A stretch of 64,000 bases of DNA, taken from contig NZ_CANMQT010000003.1 in assembly GCF_947500065.1 (NCBI RefSeq), positions 558,001 through 622,000 on the forward strand, written 5' to 3'. A program made the translations under genes and the position numbers. The notes under the pieces were generated by a model. The model was not told where the DNA came from. It worked only from the letters and a program-made list of their open reading frames with translations, and made no database searches. Source of the stretch: an uncultured Aquimarina sp. GTDB taxonomy: Bacteria; Bacteroidota; Bacteroidia; Flavobacteriales; Flavobacteriaceae. How positions within the stretch are numbered: position 1 is the first letter of the stretch; each line of letters begins with the position of its first letter. This document shows, in pieces, positions 1 to 8,928 of the stretch.

Positions 1-702
1 GATAGAGTTACTGGAGAACAACTAGGGTCAGATGGGTCAGAAACAAATAACCTAAGAGTTATCGATATAAGAGAGTGGAATTACGTTATTGAAGAAAAAG
101 GAGGAACCAATTCTGCTCCAGGAATTCGAGAATTACATAAAAACAGTTATGTAATTACTTTTGATGAAAATCAGATACAAAAAGAGATTCAGGTTATGGC
201 TGATGATACTATGAATGAAGGGTTGGAGAATCAAGTATTCATTGTTTTAAATGTAAATAACGGAAAAATATTTGCATTAAGGGACTGGGAACCAGAACTC
301 AAAACTAACAAACAAATCATTATTAATACTTATGGAGTTGGCCCAAACAGCGCTCCAAGAGTTAGGGAAGGATTGATGCTTCTAGCCCAACTTCATGGAC
401 ACCCTAAAGAAAAACGGGATGATAAAAGGAACATTACATCTGTTTCAGAATTAGATGCAGAGGTAGCTAAGGAATTAGGAATTACCATTTTCGCAATTGA
501 TGCATTTCATTCATTTGACATTTCTGAATCCAAAACATTCTATAATCACTCCAAAGCACTTCATATACATAGCGTAACAAAGGAAGGTATGATTAAAAAT
601 TTTATCGGTCAGACTTTTGGAAAAAGCGGAGTAAATACTTTCAATTTTTCTAATTATTTTGATACTGTTTTAAGAACAAATAAAAACTCTGAGGTATTAT
701 AA
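1..702 (+). CDS. Partial protein with JAMM/JAB-like motif (5' end outside window)
   Basis: The frame is open from base 1, so the gene starts before the window; the ATG at 196 is internal. 233 residues are visible. An HGHP motif (bases 394-405) is followed 14 residues later by SELD (445-456), which matches the HxHP...SxxD metal-site pattern of JAMM/JAB-type hydrolase folds, with a longer spacing than the usual seven. The following segment, LGITIFAIDA, fits the strand after that motif in DUF4329/JAB-like toxin domains. The element NSAP-x-x-RE occurs twice (109-132 and 346-369). The opening DRVTGEQLGSDG resembles linker segments I associate with Bacteroidota Rhs-type proteins. A C-terminal enzymatic or toxin domain of a larger secreted protein is an inference; the function is unknown. 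Confidence 0.6.
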   Translation, partial: DRVTGEQLGSDGSETNNLRVIDIREWNYVIEEKGGTNSAPGIRELHKNSYVITFDENQIQKEIQVMADDTMNEGLENQVFIVLNVNNGKIFALRDWEPELKTNKQIIINTYGVGPNSAPRVREGLMLLAQLHGHPKEKRDDKRNITSVSELDAEVAKELGITIFAIDAFHSFDISESKTFYNHSKALHIHSVTKEGMIKNFIGQTFGKSGVNTFNFSNYFDTVLRTNKNSEVL

Positions 703-706
703 TACT

Positions 707-1075
707 TTACTTACCAATCAAACTTCTGGTATTAACAGTATCATAAATAATGGTCAATTTTTTGATTTTATTCTCAGGAGTAAGTTCTAAAATATCCACC
801 ACTTTAAATTCGACAACTTTGCCATTTTTTAATGTCCACACATAGTCAAAAAGTAAGGAAATTCTGTTTGTGTTTTTCTCAAAAAACAATCCGTCAAAAA
901 GAAGTTTTGAAGAAGTTGTATCCTCTGATAAAGATTTATAAAATTCTGTAGCAGGCAAAACACCATAAAGAGGAGATACTACAATACCTTCATCCACAAA
1001 TAGATTAATCACATTATCTATTTCTCCTCTTTCCAAAAAAGAAAGATATTTCTTAGCTACCTCTTCTTTAGTCAT
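707..1075 (-). CDS. SnoaL/NTF2-like domain protein
   Basis: 122 residues, one NTF2-like domain spanning the protein. The N-terminal helix (KKYLSFLERGEIDNVINLF) followed by a strand with GIVVSPLYGVLPA and a C-terminal mixed sheet is the layout of SnoaL-like or ketosteroid-isomerase-like cone folds, usually cytosolic binding proteins or small enzymes. No catalytic residues can be assigned with confidence, so the substrate is unknown. The gene ends four bases from the convergent gene on its left and starts six bases after the stop of the DinB-like gene upstream, so the two are very likely co-transcribed. Confidence 0.7.
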   Translation of the reverse strand: MTKEEVAKKYLSFLERGEIDNVINLFVDEGIVVSPLYGVLPATEFYKSLSEDTTSSKLLFDGLFFEKNTNRISLLFDYVWTLKNGKVVEFKVVDILELTPENKIKKLTIIYDTVNTRSLIGK

Positions 1076-1081
1076 TGTCTA

Positions 1082-1594
1082 TTACAAATATCTTTCTTTA
1101 ATGATATCCAAATGATGTTTTTGGTGACCAGAAAGTATATAACCTGCTGCTCTTGTACTCATTGGACTACCACTCGCCTCTCCTATTTGGGTTAGCATAT
1201 CCTCTGTAAACCTCTTAAACAAAGCAATTGAACTGTTTCTTGTTGCTTCAAAATCTTCTATAAGTTCCTGTTTACTATAATTATTCGCATTAGAATTAGG
1301 AACATATTCATCTTGATCAAACCCCATCAATGAGCTTTTATCGTTTCTTGCAAAGCGAAGTGCGCGGTAAGAAAAAATACGTTCTGTATCGATGATATGT
1401 TGTAATACTTCTGCAACTGTCCATTTTTCTTCTGCATATGCATAAGTCAATTTTTCATTAGAAATTGAATTAACAAAGTTAATAAAGCTTTGTTTACCTA
1501 GCTGTAAAGCATCTACAATAGTAGTGCTTTCGGCTTTATCTATATAAGTACCATAGTAAGGATTATATTCTTCTGGCGTAAGTAAAGATTGCAT
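1082..1594 (-). CDS. DinB family protein (putative metal-dependent hydrolase/transferase)
   Basis: 170 residues with the four-helix DinB/YfiT fold. The metal-binding histidines are visible: VLQH in helix 2 (about residue 65) and GHQKHH near the C-terminus (about residue 157). ERIFSYRALRFARND after the first histidine is typical of DinB_2 proteins. Members of this superfamily include thiol-dependent transferases and stress proteins, but the substrate cannot be read from the sequence. The ATG at 1594 is the only good start. It is the first gene of a likely two-gene unit with the NTF2-like gene six bases downstream. Confidence 0.8.
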   Translation of the reverse strand: MQSLLTPEEYNPYYGTYIDKAESTTIVDALQLGKQSFINFVNSISNEKLTYAYAEEKWTVAEVLQHIIDTERIFSYRALRFARNDKSSLMGFDQDEYVPNSNANNYSKQELIEDFEATRNSSIALFKRFTEDMLTQIGEASGSPMSTRAAGYILSGHQKHHLDIIKERYL

Positions 1595-1687
1595 AAATAA
1601 TCATTTAGAAATAGAGTAGAAATGTACTAATTCTTATTGCATTCTATAATTGTATTAACAGTTCTTTATTATCTACGTCTATAATTA

Positions 1688-2023
1688 CTACTCAATCGCT
1701 TTTTGTTTCTCTAATTTACGTGCTCTAAAATATAAAAACAACGGAAATGCAAATGCAATAGCCACCATAAATGTTAATGGAATAAATATCCACCAGTGCT
1801 TCATTTTTAGTTTAATCGCCTCTGGGATATACCAAACAAAAAAAGTAAACACTACCACCAATAAATCTGCATTAAAAGATTTAGCCGGAAATGTAGTTTT
1901 TGTTTGTGCAATATAATTTAAGAGAGAAGTATCTTCTGCATTTAAATAAAATTGAATATTAAAATACCAAGTATAACACAATCCCACAATGGCTAAAAAC
2001 AAAAATGCATATTTGAGTTTCAT
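1688..2023 (-). CDS. DUF2834-type small membrane protein
   Basis: 111 residues with three predicted transmembrane segments: residues about 4-20, 52-68 and 76-99. The central VVVFTFFVWYIPEA and the following HWWIFIPLTFMVAIAFAFPLFLYFR match the DUF2834 pattern of small integral membrane proteins. The C-terminus is basic (ARKLEKQKAIE), as expected for a cytoplasmic tail. Function is not established for this family. It stands alone between the DinB-like gene and the S41 peptidase, on the same strand as both. Confidence 0.7.
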   Translation of the reverse strand: MKLKYAFLFLAIVGLCYTWYFNIQFYLNAEDTSLLNYIAQTKTTFPAKSFNADLLVVVFTFFVWYIPEAIKLKMKHWWIFIPLTFMVAIAFAFPLFLYFRARKLEKQKAIE

Positions 2024-2097
2024 AAGTATGATTTTTTTAAAGTGTATCTAATTTAAAACATATTTACTAAAACAAATCCTCTAATTAGATACTTTTA

Positions 2098-3141
2098 TTA
2101 CTTGGTATCTATAAACTTCATAGCTTCGATAATATTTTTATCTTTAGTCAAATCCTGAAAATTAGCCTCTTTAATGATCTCTATTTCTGGTTTAATACTT
2201 TGGGTAAACAGAGCGGATCTATCTGTAGCATAGCTCAGTGTAATTGCTGCTTTTGTTTTAAACGGTAATTCAAACAAATCATTGGCTGTAGTCAATCCAT
2301 AACTTTCTTCGCCTATAATCACGGTATTTTTTCTTCCCCTAAAACCCAATGCAACAAATTCTCCAGCACTAGCTGTCATAACACCAGTAATTAACGCTAC
2401 CGGAATATTAGTTTTTGGTTTAGCACCTGTCTTTACCTCTGCTTGTATTTTTTGATTTTCATAATAAACTCCATTAAGCAATCCTGAACGGTTTGTTACA
2501 TTTTTATTTGCATCCAAATACAATGATACCGTATTATCACCTATTAAGTGATATAACCCCGCTAACATCACATTAGAGTTTCCTCCTATGTTTAATCGTA
2601 AATCAATAATCCATCCATCTATTTTTTTAGCATTGTCCAATTTTATGATAGCGTCATATATTTTTTGGGCTCTCTCGTTTAATTCCTCTTGTGTTGCATT
2701 TAATAATAGCATCCCTGGAATAAAAATATAGCCGTATTGATCACTAATTAGTTTTACCTCAAATTTGGGTTCCTTAGCATATGCCTCCAATAAGCTTTTA
2801 TGCAAATCTTCTTGTGTAATTTGTCTTTTGAGGTTACTTTGGTAAAGTCCTTTTTCCGAAAACAACAATAAATGATTTCCTTTAATCGTATCAAAAACCT
2901 TTGAGCATACTTCTAACGACTGCTCAAATGTATTACTCTTTAAGGCTTCTTCTTTTATATAAGATTTTACCTGACTCCAATTAACGTTTTTTCGATACAA
3001 GTAATTTGTCTCTAATTCTTCAAAAAAATGATCATAAAAGACAGTAATGCTGTCTTGTACAGATACTACTTTTTGCTGACTGTACACTTTTGAAGAAAAT
3101 ACAGAAACACTAATAATTGCTACTAAAAAAAATCTATTCAT
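2098..3141 (-). CDS. S41 family peptidase-like protein, secreted
   Basis: 347 residues from the ATG at 3141. A longer TTG start at 3171 exists, but the ATG puts the signal peptide (NRFFLVAIISVSVFSSKVYSQ) at the N-terminus. The C-terminal half has the S41 tail-specific protease core: DLRLNIGGNS (the DxRxNxGG loop), then MTASAGEFVA with the nucleophile serine, and the later VIIGEESYGLTT segment. There is no clear PDZ domain; the region before the catalytic core is short and helical. It probably acts in the periplasm or outside the cell. It lies downstream of the AraC-type gene; a hairpin sits between them. Confidence 0.82.
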   Translation of the reverse strand: MNRFFLVAIISVSVFSSKVYSQQKVVSVQDSITVFYDHFFEELETNYLYRKNVNWSQVKSYIKEEALKSNTFEQSLEVCSKVFDTIKGNHLLLFSEKGLYQSNLKRQITQEDLHKSLLEAYAKEPKFEVKLISDQYGYIFIPGMLLLNATQEELNERAQKIYDAIIKLDNAKKIDGWIIDLRLNIGGNSNVMLAGLYHLIGDNTVSLYLDANKNVTNRSGLLNGVYYENQKIQAEVKTGAKPKTNIPVALITGVMTASAGEFVALGFRGRKNTVIIGEESYGLTTANDLFELPFKTKAAITLSYATDRSALFTQSIKPEIEIIKEANFQDLTKDKNIIEAMKFIDTK

Positions 3142-3216
3142 GAGTTTAGTTTTAAAAATTTTATGTTTCAAAACTATAGGCTTTTAAAGAAAAAAAAACC
3201 TCAAAACCGATTGACA

Positions 3217-3242
3217 ATGTCCAGAAAATAAATACTGGACAT
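3217..3242. repeat. Inverted repeat between AraC-type gene and S41 peptidase
   Basis: Perfect 8-base arms, ATGTCCAG and CTGGACAT, separated by ten A/T-rich bases. It starts two bases after the AraC-type stop codon and lies about 75 bases before the S41 start. On the transcribed strand there is no T-run after it, so it is a weak terminator candidate. An operator or an mRNA hairpin is equally possible. Confidence 0.4.
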
Positions 3243-3243
3243 A

Positions 3244-4359
3244 TTAATTTTTAGAATTCGATTTAAACTGAGTAGGAGTTACACCGGTTAACTTTTTAAA
3301 CACTGCATTAAATGAAGATTTTGAACTGAAGCCTGATTTCTCCGCAATTGCTAATAATGTAAATTTTTCTTGTTCTGAAGACACTAGCAATAATTTTACC
3401 TTTTCTACTCTATAAGTATTTACAAAATCTGTAAAAGACATATGATAGGTATCATGGATATATAAGGACAACTCTTTTTCAGGAATTGATAACAAAGAAG
3501 CTAAATCCGAAACTTTAAAATTTTGATTGGTAAAAACTTCTTCTTTTATCATATAGTGTTCTATTCTATTTTTTAATAAACTATCAATCTCCTCTTCCGA
3601 TTGATCTTTGAGATTGAAAGTTTTAAACAATAGATTGGATTTGGTAAAACCAATGAAACCTATCCAGTATATGTAAATAGAATTTAACACTAGTATTATA
3701 TAATAAAACGCTCTACTATGCTCGAGTCCCAAAGCATGTGCTACTATTTGATGCAATAAATTAAGAACAATTACCAAAATAAACACCCAGGAAAATGTAG
3801 ACAACCATTCCCAATTTTTACGTGTTGACACCGAACCTTTAATCTGGCCTTTATTCTTCTGTATAAACTTTAGAATACTAATCATGACCAATAAATTAAA
3901 AATTAGGTATGCAAACTCATTGTACAAGAAAAAACCAGCTTCATAAACTTTTAAGAATATATCCTCATCAACACCGCTAAGAATTATCACATACCAATAC
4001 AATCTCAATACTCCATATAAAACGGCTGGGAGAAACAAGAGGTATTCTATAGAAGAAACGCCATTTTCTTTCTTTTGGATTAAGCTTTTTACATAAAAAT
4101 AAAATCCAACTGCAATTAGGTATTTATAGGGAAATGGAAAAGAGGTTAAAGGTATAAAGCCAATCCTATAAATATTCATATACAATAAGGCATATGTTAG
4201 ATTGTAAAAGGATAAAGAAAACAAAAACAACATATAATAATTAAATGCTCTCTTATTATCTTTTCTTTTAGAAAGTAAATAAAGACACAATGTAAAGCCT
4301 TGTATTGCTCCAAAAAGAACTATGATATTTAAAACGATATAGTCTATTGTATTACTTAT
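3244..4359 (-). CDS. AraC family regulator with N-terminal membrane segments; non-ATG start
   Basis: The C-terminal 100 residues form an AraC/HTH_18 DNA-binding domain (LASLLSIPEKELSLYI in helix-turn-helix 1, FSSKSSFNAVFKKLTGVTP in the second). The N-terminal part has six or seven membrane segments, an architecture common in flavobacterial regulators that sense envelope or extracellular signals. The usual family N-terminus (NIIVLFGAIQGF) is encoded upstream of the only TTG (4290), and no ATG exists in any frame between the candidate -7 box and that TTG. I place the start at the ATA codon at 4357-4359; ATA at 4345-4347 or TTG at 4290 are alternatives. The regulated gene may be the S41 peptidase next door. 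Confidence 0.72.
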   Translation of the reverse strand: MSNTIDYIVLNIIVLFGAIQGFTLCLYLLSKRKDNKRAFNYYMLFLFSLSFYNLTYALLYMNIYRIGFIPLTSFPFPYKYLIAVGFYFYVKSLIQKKENGVSSIEYLLFLPAVLYGVLRLYWYVIILSGVDEDIFLKVYEAGFFLYNEFAYLIFNLLVMISILKFIQKNKGQIKGSVSTRKNWEWLSTFSWVFILVIVLNLLHQIVAHALGLEHSRAFYYIILVLNSIYIYWIGFIGFTKSNLLFKTFNLKDQSEEEIDSLLKNRIEHYMIKEEVFTNQNFKVSDLASLLSIPEKELSLYIHDTYHMSFTDFVNTYRVEKVKLLLVSSEQEKFTLLAIAEKSGFSSKSSFNAVFKKLTGVTPTQFKSNSKN

Positions 4360-4408
4360 TAGTAATGAATAATGTTTATGAAAGCTTTATAAGTTGTATA
4401 ATAAGAAA

Positions 4409-4416
4409 CAAATATA
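4409..4416 (-). promoter_or_regulatory. Candidate -7 box for AraC-type gene
   Basis: TATATTTG on the minus strand is a full match to the Bacteroidota TAnnTTTG element. No well-spaced -33 TTTG is visible. It would place the transcript start near base 4405, upstream of all candidate start codons. Confidence 0.4.
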
Positions 4417-4467
4417 TAAATCCGACAAACATAAACATTCTTTAGCCATATAGATTATGATAAAATT

Positions 4468-4971
4468 TTATTCATACCTATGTTTTTTCTTCCATTCCAA
4501 GAATTCAATTTCCTCTTCGGGAGTTAATTTTAGACGTTCTTCTTCTGAGTTATCTATACTCCATACTCCAACAATTAACCAAAACATTGTACCCGTTAAA
4601 AGTAAAATTAATCGTTGCTTAAATCTTAATTTAGAGTTTTCTTTAAATAAACTCAAAAGACCTGTATCCTCTGCCAAACTATTAAAAATAATTAGTGGTG
4701 CAAAAACGAAAATACTCACCTTTTTTAGTATTGAATAACTTTTGTCTTGATTTTCCTCAAATGTCTCACCTAATTCCTGAAAATATTCTTCATCCAATTT
4801 ATTCCAATTAGGTACTACTTTTTCCTGTTCATCTTGAGAAACATTTCTTTTTATTAATTCATTTCTTGCCTGATCTATTGCTTCTTTTTGCCAGTGACCC
4901 TTACCCGAATTAACAATTGCTATTAATTCTTCAGTGTCTCGTATAGAAATTGGCGGATTAAATTCAGTCAT
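4468..4971 (-). CDS. Hypothetical membrane protein
   Basis: 167 residues from the ATG at 4971. Residues 1-60 are soluble and charged, with helices such as DTEELIAIVNSG and KEAIDQARNELIKRN that resemble a short DUF-type N-terminal module of flavobacterial membrane proteins. Two hydrophobic segments follow, about residues 86-100 and 121-138, and the tail is strongly acidic then basic (EEEIEFLEWKKKHRYE). I do not recognise a family. It ends near the AraC-type promoter and begins 16 bases after the stop of the alpha/beta hydrolase upstream, so the two probably share a transcript. Confidence 0.6.
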   Translation of the reverse strand: MTEFNPPISIRDTEELIAIVNSGKGHWQKEAIDQARNELIKRNVSQDEQEKVVPNWNKLDEEYFQELGETFEENQDKSYSILKKVSIFVFAPLIIFNSLAEDTGLLSLFKENSKLRFKQRLILLLTGTMFWLIVGVWSIDNSEEERLKLTPEEEIEFLEWKKKHRYE

Positions 4972-4987
4972 CAAAAATATGCTAATA

Positions 4988-5938
4988 TCATTTGTTTTTC
5001 AAAAACGTAATCACTGCTTCTGCACTTAAACTCGGACTTTCTTCCATTGGAACATGTCCTACGTCCTTCATAATGAATAAGGTATCGTTAGGTAAATCAT
5101 TATGGAATTGATATGCCTTGTCAACAGGAATTAATTTATCTTGATCACCCCACAATACTAGAGTCCTTTGCTTAATTAATTTAATGCTTTTATAGGTAAT
5201 TGTATTCTTTTTCCGCTCTAACTTATCTATAAAGGCTTGTCGATTACCTTCTCTTAAGGTAAGCTCAAAATAACGGTCAATAAGTTTATCGGTTACCTTG
5301 GTTTTATCAGCAAACACATTTTCTAAACTTGATTTTGCCACAAACCTTGGTGTGATAAACGTGAAGATATTTTTGACAACAGGGATTTTAGCAATCTTAA
5401 AAGCTACCGGAACACTTTTTGCTTTGGATGGATAGCCTGATGCATTAATTAGTATCAATTTATCAACCATTTCAGGGTATTTAGAAGTAAAACTCCAAGC
5501 AATACCTCCTCCTAGGGAGTTTCCTCCAATCACACATTTTTTTACTCCGAGGGAAGTTAAAAAATGCTTTAGAAAATCTACATAATTATCAATTGAATAA
5601 CTTCGATCTGGAAAAGGGCCCGTAAGTCCATATCCAGGTAGATCCATTCTTACTACCCGAAAATCTTGCTTTAATTGAATTGTCCAATCATTAAAAGTGT
5701 GCAGACTAGAACCTGTACCATGAATCAGAACGATTGGAATTGAATTTTTTCGATCTCCTTCATCACGAAAATGTACATTCATTCCATCTACAGAAATAAA
5801 TGAAGAGGGTGCTCGAGCATATTTAGCTTTTAAATCTTCCAAAGGAATATCCCGGTAACCATAGAGAACAATAATAACAATTGTTAGGAATCCAATGCAA
5901 AAAAACAATAGTTTAATAGTCTTAATTATCAATTTCAT
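4988..5938 (-). CDS. Alpha/beta hydrolase, membrane-anchored
   Basis: 316 residues from the ATG at 5938 (a TTG at 5953 is in frame). Residues 5-25 form an N-terminal membrane anchor. The catalytic set is visible: oxyanion-hole LIHGTGSS, nucleophile elbow GGNSLGG, acid WGDQDKLIP and the histidine in DVGHVPMEE. This is a standard alpha/beta hydrolase fold of the haloperoxidase/lipase group, likely acting at the outer face of the inner membrane. The substrate is unknown. It is probably the first gene of a unit with the hypothetical membrane protein downstream. Confidence 0.85.
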   Translation of the reverse strand: MKLIIKTIKLLFFCIGFLTIVIIVLYGYRDIPLEDLKAKYARAPSSFISVDGMNVHFRDEGDRKNSIPIVLIHGTGSSLHTFNDWTIQLKQDFRVVRMDLPGYGLTGPFPDRSYSIDNYVDFLKHFLTSLGVKKCVIGGNSLGGGIAWSFTSKYPEMVDKLILINASGYPSKAKSVPVAFKIAKIPVVKNIFTFITPRFVAKSSLENVFADKTKVTDKLIDRYFELTLREGNRQAFIDKLERKKNTITYKSIKLIKQRTLVLWGDQDKLIPVDKAYQFHNDLPNDTLFIMKDVGHVPMEESPSLSAEAVITFLKNK

Positions 5939-6297
5939 GGTATTCTGTAGCAACTTAAAAATGGAATCTGATGTTTAACATATTGTCATAGCCACATAAT
6001 TATTTACCTAGCATCAGACATTTCTCTAAAGGTTTTATACATTTTTAGTGTAAAACCACTGTATCATCATAAATATACAAGAACCTTTAATAAATCACTA
6101 ATTAGCTGTAATCTTATAACTATTATTAAATATTAATCAAACAGAAAAAACAAACCAGGTGGAAGTATATGCTTCATTTATACAAACGTTTATTCTAAAA
6201 CAATTTCAATGTTTTATTAAAGAAATATAAAATTCACTAAACAAAAAACCACAACCGAAGAACAGCTGTGGTTTTAAGTGAATTTTATATGCTCTTC
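5939..6297. other. Intergenic region, 359 bases, AT-rich
   Basis: Apart from the ppc terminator at its right end I see no gene, RNA or repeat here. It must contain the promoter for the minus-strand hydrolase at 5938, but no full TAnnTTTG box stands out. Confidence 0.6.
6245..6275 (-). terminator. Rho-independent terminator of ppc
   Basis: Arms AAAACCACA (6245-6253) and TGTGGTTTT (6267-6275) with a 13-base loop. Read on the minus strand, the hairpin runs into a T-rich tract, 23 bases after the ppc stop. Confidence 0.8.
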
Positions 6298-8880
6298 TTA
6301 CGCAGAGTTACGACTGGCATTAATATTACCAAATAACGAACGAGTTACCATTTTTTCATAGATTTCCAGATCTTCTATGTCTTTACCGGTTCTATTAATA
6401 TCTTGAATTTTCTTCAGTGCATATTGTTGAATTGTAAGCAAAGGTAATACGATATTTTCTCTGATATCAATAGAAGCTTTACCCGCTGGTTCATTTTCCA
6501 TTAATTCTGAGTAGCCTGTTAATTTTAGTAAAAGACGTTTGGTTAGTTCATACTCATCATGGATAATATTCCAAAAAGCTCCGTATTCTTCATCATCTTT
6601 CATATACGCAGTTAACTGAAAAAACGATTTGGTCAAACTCATCATACTATTACCTACTAATGCTCTAAAGAACGCAGATCCTTTGTATAGTGCAATGATT
6701 TTATCAAACTCTCCGCGATCTTCATAGGTTTTTAATGCAGTTCCTACTCCGTAAAAACCAGGGACATTCTGTTTTAATTGACTCCAGCTACCAACAAAAG
6801 GTATCGCTCTCAAATCTCCAAAATCTAAGGTACTACTTTTACTACGTTTAGAAGGACGACTACCAATATTGGCTTTTCCGTAGTACTTAAGCGTACTCAT
6901 ATGCTCCAAATATGGTAAAAACTTAGGATGATTTTTAAAATCTACATACGTTTCATAACTGACATCCGCTAATTCCTGCATTGTATCTTTATTTTCTTTA
7001 GAAAAAAGATTTGCTTCATTATCGGTCAATTGATTTTCTACACCAGCACCTAATAACTGTTCTAAATTATATTGACAAGAATCTAAGGTCCCGAAATTAG
7101 AACTGATCGTTTGTCCTTGTACTGTTATTTGGATTTGTTCATCTTCTACGGTAGGACCAAGTGATGCATAGAACTGATTTGTATTTCCTCCTCCTCTAGC
7201 TGGTGGTCCTCCACGGCCATCAAAGAATATAACCTTTATATCATATTTTCTTGATATTTCGGTCAACGCTTCTTTAGCTTTAAAAATACCCCAATTTGCC
7301 ATCAGGTATCCACCATCTTTCGTTCCATCAGAGAAACCAAGCATAATGGTTTGTTTCATTCCACGACGTTTTAGATGTTCCATATACACAGGATTACTAT
7401 ACAATGTTTCCATCACTTGATGCGAAACCTGAAGATCCGGAACCGTCTCAAATAACGGAATTACATCCACCGTAGGTTGTTCCCAGTCACTTAACCTTAT
7501 CATAGCAAAAGTTTCCATCACATTAAGAACACTTCCGTTATTACTAATAATATAACGATTAGCTCCACGTTCTCCGTTATTCTGTTGTATGGTTTGTATG
7601 GCATAAATTGACTCGATCGTTGCTCTAGCCATGTCATCGTCTAATACAGATGGATCAAGTTTTCCTGTTACATTTGATAATACTTTAATCTGCTCTTCTT
7701 CTGATAAAGAATCATAGTTGTCTGGAAAAAAACCTAAACCTAACTCATTTGTTTTCTTTACAATCCCTGTAAGTACATTATGATGCACTCTGGAATCCTG
7801 ACGAATATCTAAGGTTCCGAAATGGAATCCAAAAATCTTTACTTTATTAATCAAATCTTGTAATTCTTCTAAAAACAAAGACTGGTGCTTACTGATCAAT
7901 TCTTCTCTTACCTCCAACAGCCCAGTCATCAATGTCTCTATAGACAAAGGTTCTGCCGTTTTAGCATAATAGAAATTTTCATACAAGGCTTGTTCTAAAA
8001 CACCTAATTTATCTTGTAGATTACCAAAAGTAATTCTACGTTTAAGCTTACGTATATCTCTATAATAATTTATCAAGATGGTTTTACGTAATCTCTTAGC
8101 TACTTTCAGGGTAGTTTCTGTTGTTACAAAAGGATTACCATCCCTATCACCTCCAGGCCAGAATCCTAAATTAATAAGATCGTTTTCGAGATCTTCTCCC
8201 TGAAAAATATTCTGCTGGATATAATTATAGATTGTTCCCACGGAATGATAAAACACATTTTCCAGATACCATATTAAACTCACCGCTTCATCATACGGTG
8301 TTGGTTTTTCTTTTTTGAAGAAAGCTGTTTTACCTAACTGTGCTAACAACTTTTTAATTCTTTGCGAGTCATTACCTCGGATAGCAGTATCAAGATCATG
8401 AATAATTCCCAATACGGTTCCTGGATAAAACTGTGTAGGATGCGCAGTTAAGGTAGGTCTAATTTTAAACCTTCTTAAATAATCTTTTAATTCTTCCAAT
8501 TGCCCCTTTGCCTGTGCTTCTTCCTTTATACTTCTTAAAGTACCACGTCCATCCATATTATTAACAATAGGAAAGGCGGCGTCTTCTATAGCATCAAATA
8601 ATACTACCTGACGTTCTATATATTGTATAAATCTAAATAGAAGATTGTGCTTTTCCTTATCTGAAGGATTATCTTGATATAACTTAAAAAAGCTTTCTAC
8701 AATTTCCGAAGGATTTTTCTTTTGATCATACCCTTTTTCACATACTTCATTAAAAAGTGGTAGTAAAACACCTGTGTTGGTGATCTCATCAAAAGGTAAT
8801 GTAATAAATATACTATTGTATATCTGATACTTAGTAAGAACGTTGTGGTTAAAACGTTCTATTTTTGGTTGTCTTGCCAT
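6298..8880 (-). CDS. ppc: Phosphoenolpyruvate carboxylase
   Basis: 860 residues, close to the usual family length. The enzyme adds bicarbonate to phosphoenolpyruvate to make oxaloacetate, replenishing the TCA cycle. Family blocks in order: LTAHPTQ (about residue 140) with the catalytic histidine, FWPGGDRDGNPF (about 243), FHFGTLDIRQDSR (about 357), GFSDGTKDGG (about 520) and the glycine loop DGRGGPPARGGG (about 560). Two blocks differ from the E. coli form: the loop reads FDGRGG-PP-ARGG where FHGRGG-xx-GRGG is usual, and the C-terminus is RNSA instead of RNTG. It is a single gene with its own terminator. Confidence 0.95.
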   Translation of the reverse strand: MARQPKIERFNHNVLTKYQIYNSIFITLPFDEITNTGVLLPLFNEVCEKGYDQKKNPSEIVESFFKLYQDNPSDKEKHNLLFRFIQYIERQVVLFDAIEDAAFPIVNNMDGRGTLRSIKEEAQAKGQLEELKDYLRRFKIRPTLTAHPTQFYPGTVLGIIHDLDTAIRGNDSQRIKKLLAQLGKTAFFKKEKPTPYDEAVSLIWYLENVFYHSVGTIYNYIQQNIFQGEDLENDLINLGFWPGGDRDGNPFVTTETTLKVAKRLRKTILINYYRDIRKLKRRITFGNLQDKLGVLEQALYENFYYAKTAEPLSIETLMTGLLEVREELISKHQSLFLEELQDLINKVKIFGFHFGTLDIRQDSRVHHNVLTGIVKKTNELGLGFFPDNYDSLSEEEQIKVLSNVTGKLDPSVLDDDMARATIESIYAIQTIQQNNGERGANRYIISNNGSVLNVMETFAMIRLSDWEQPTVDVIPLFETVPDLQVSHQVMETLYSNPVYMEHLKRRGMKQTIMLGFSDGTKDGGYLMANWGIFKAKEALTEISRKYDIKVIFFDGRGGPPARGGGNTNQFYASLGPTVEDEQIQITVQGQTISSNFGTLDSCQYNLEQLLGAGVENQLTDNEANLFSKENKDTMQELADVSYETYVDFKNHPKFLPYLEHMSTLKYYGKANIGSRPSKRSKSSTLDFGDLRAIPFVGSWSQLKQNVPGFYGVGTALKTYEDRGEFDKIIALYKGSAFFRALVGNSMMSLTKSFFQLTAYMKDDEEYGAFWNIIHDEYELTKRLLLKLTGYSELMENEPAGKASIDIRENIVLPLLTIQQYALKKIQDINRTGKDIEDLEIYEKMVTRSLFGNINASRNSA

Positions 8881-8928
8881 AATTGTGGTTACGAATATGG
8901 TTGATTAATAAAATAATGCTACAATAAA

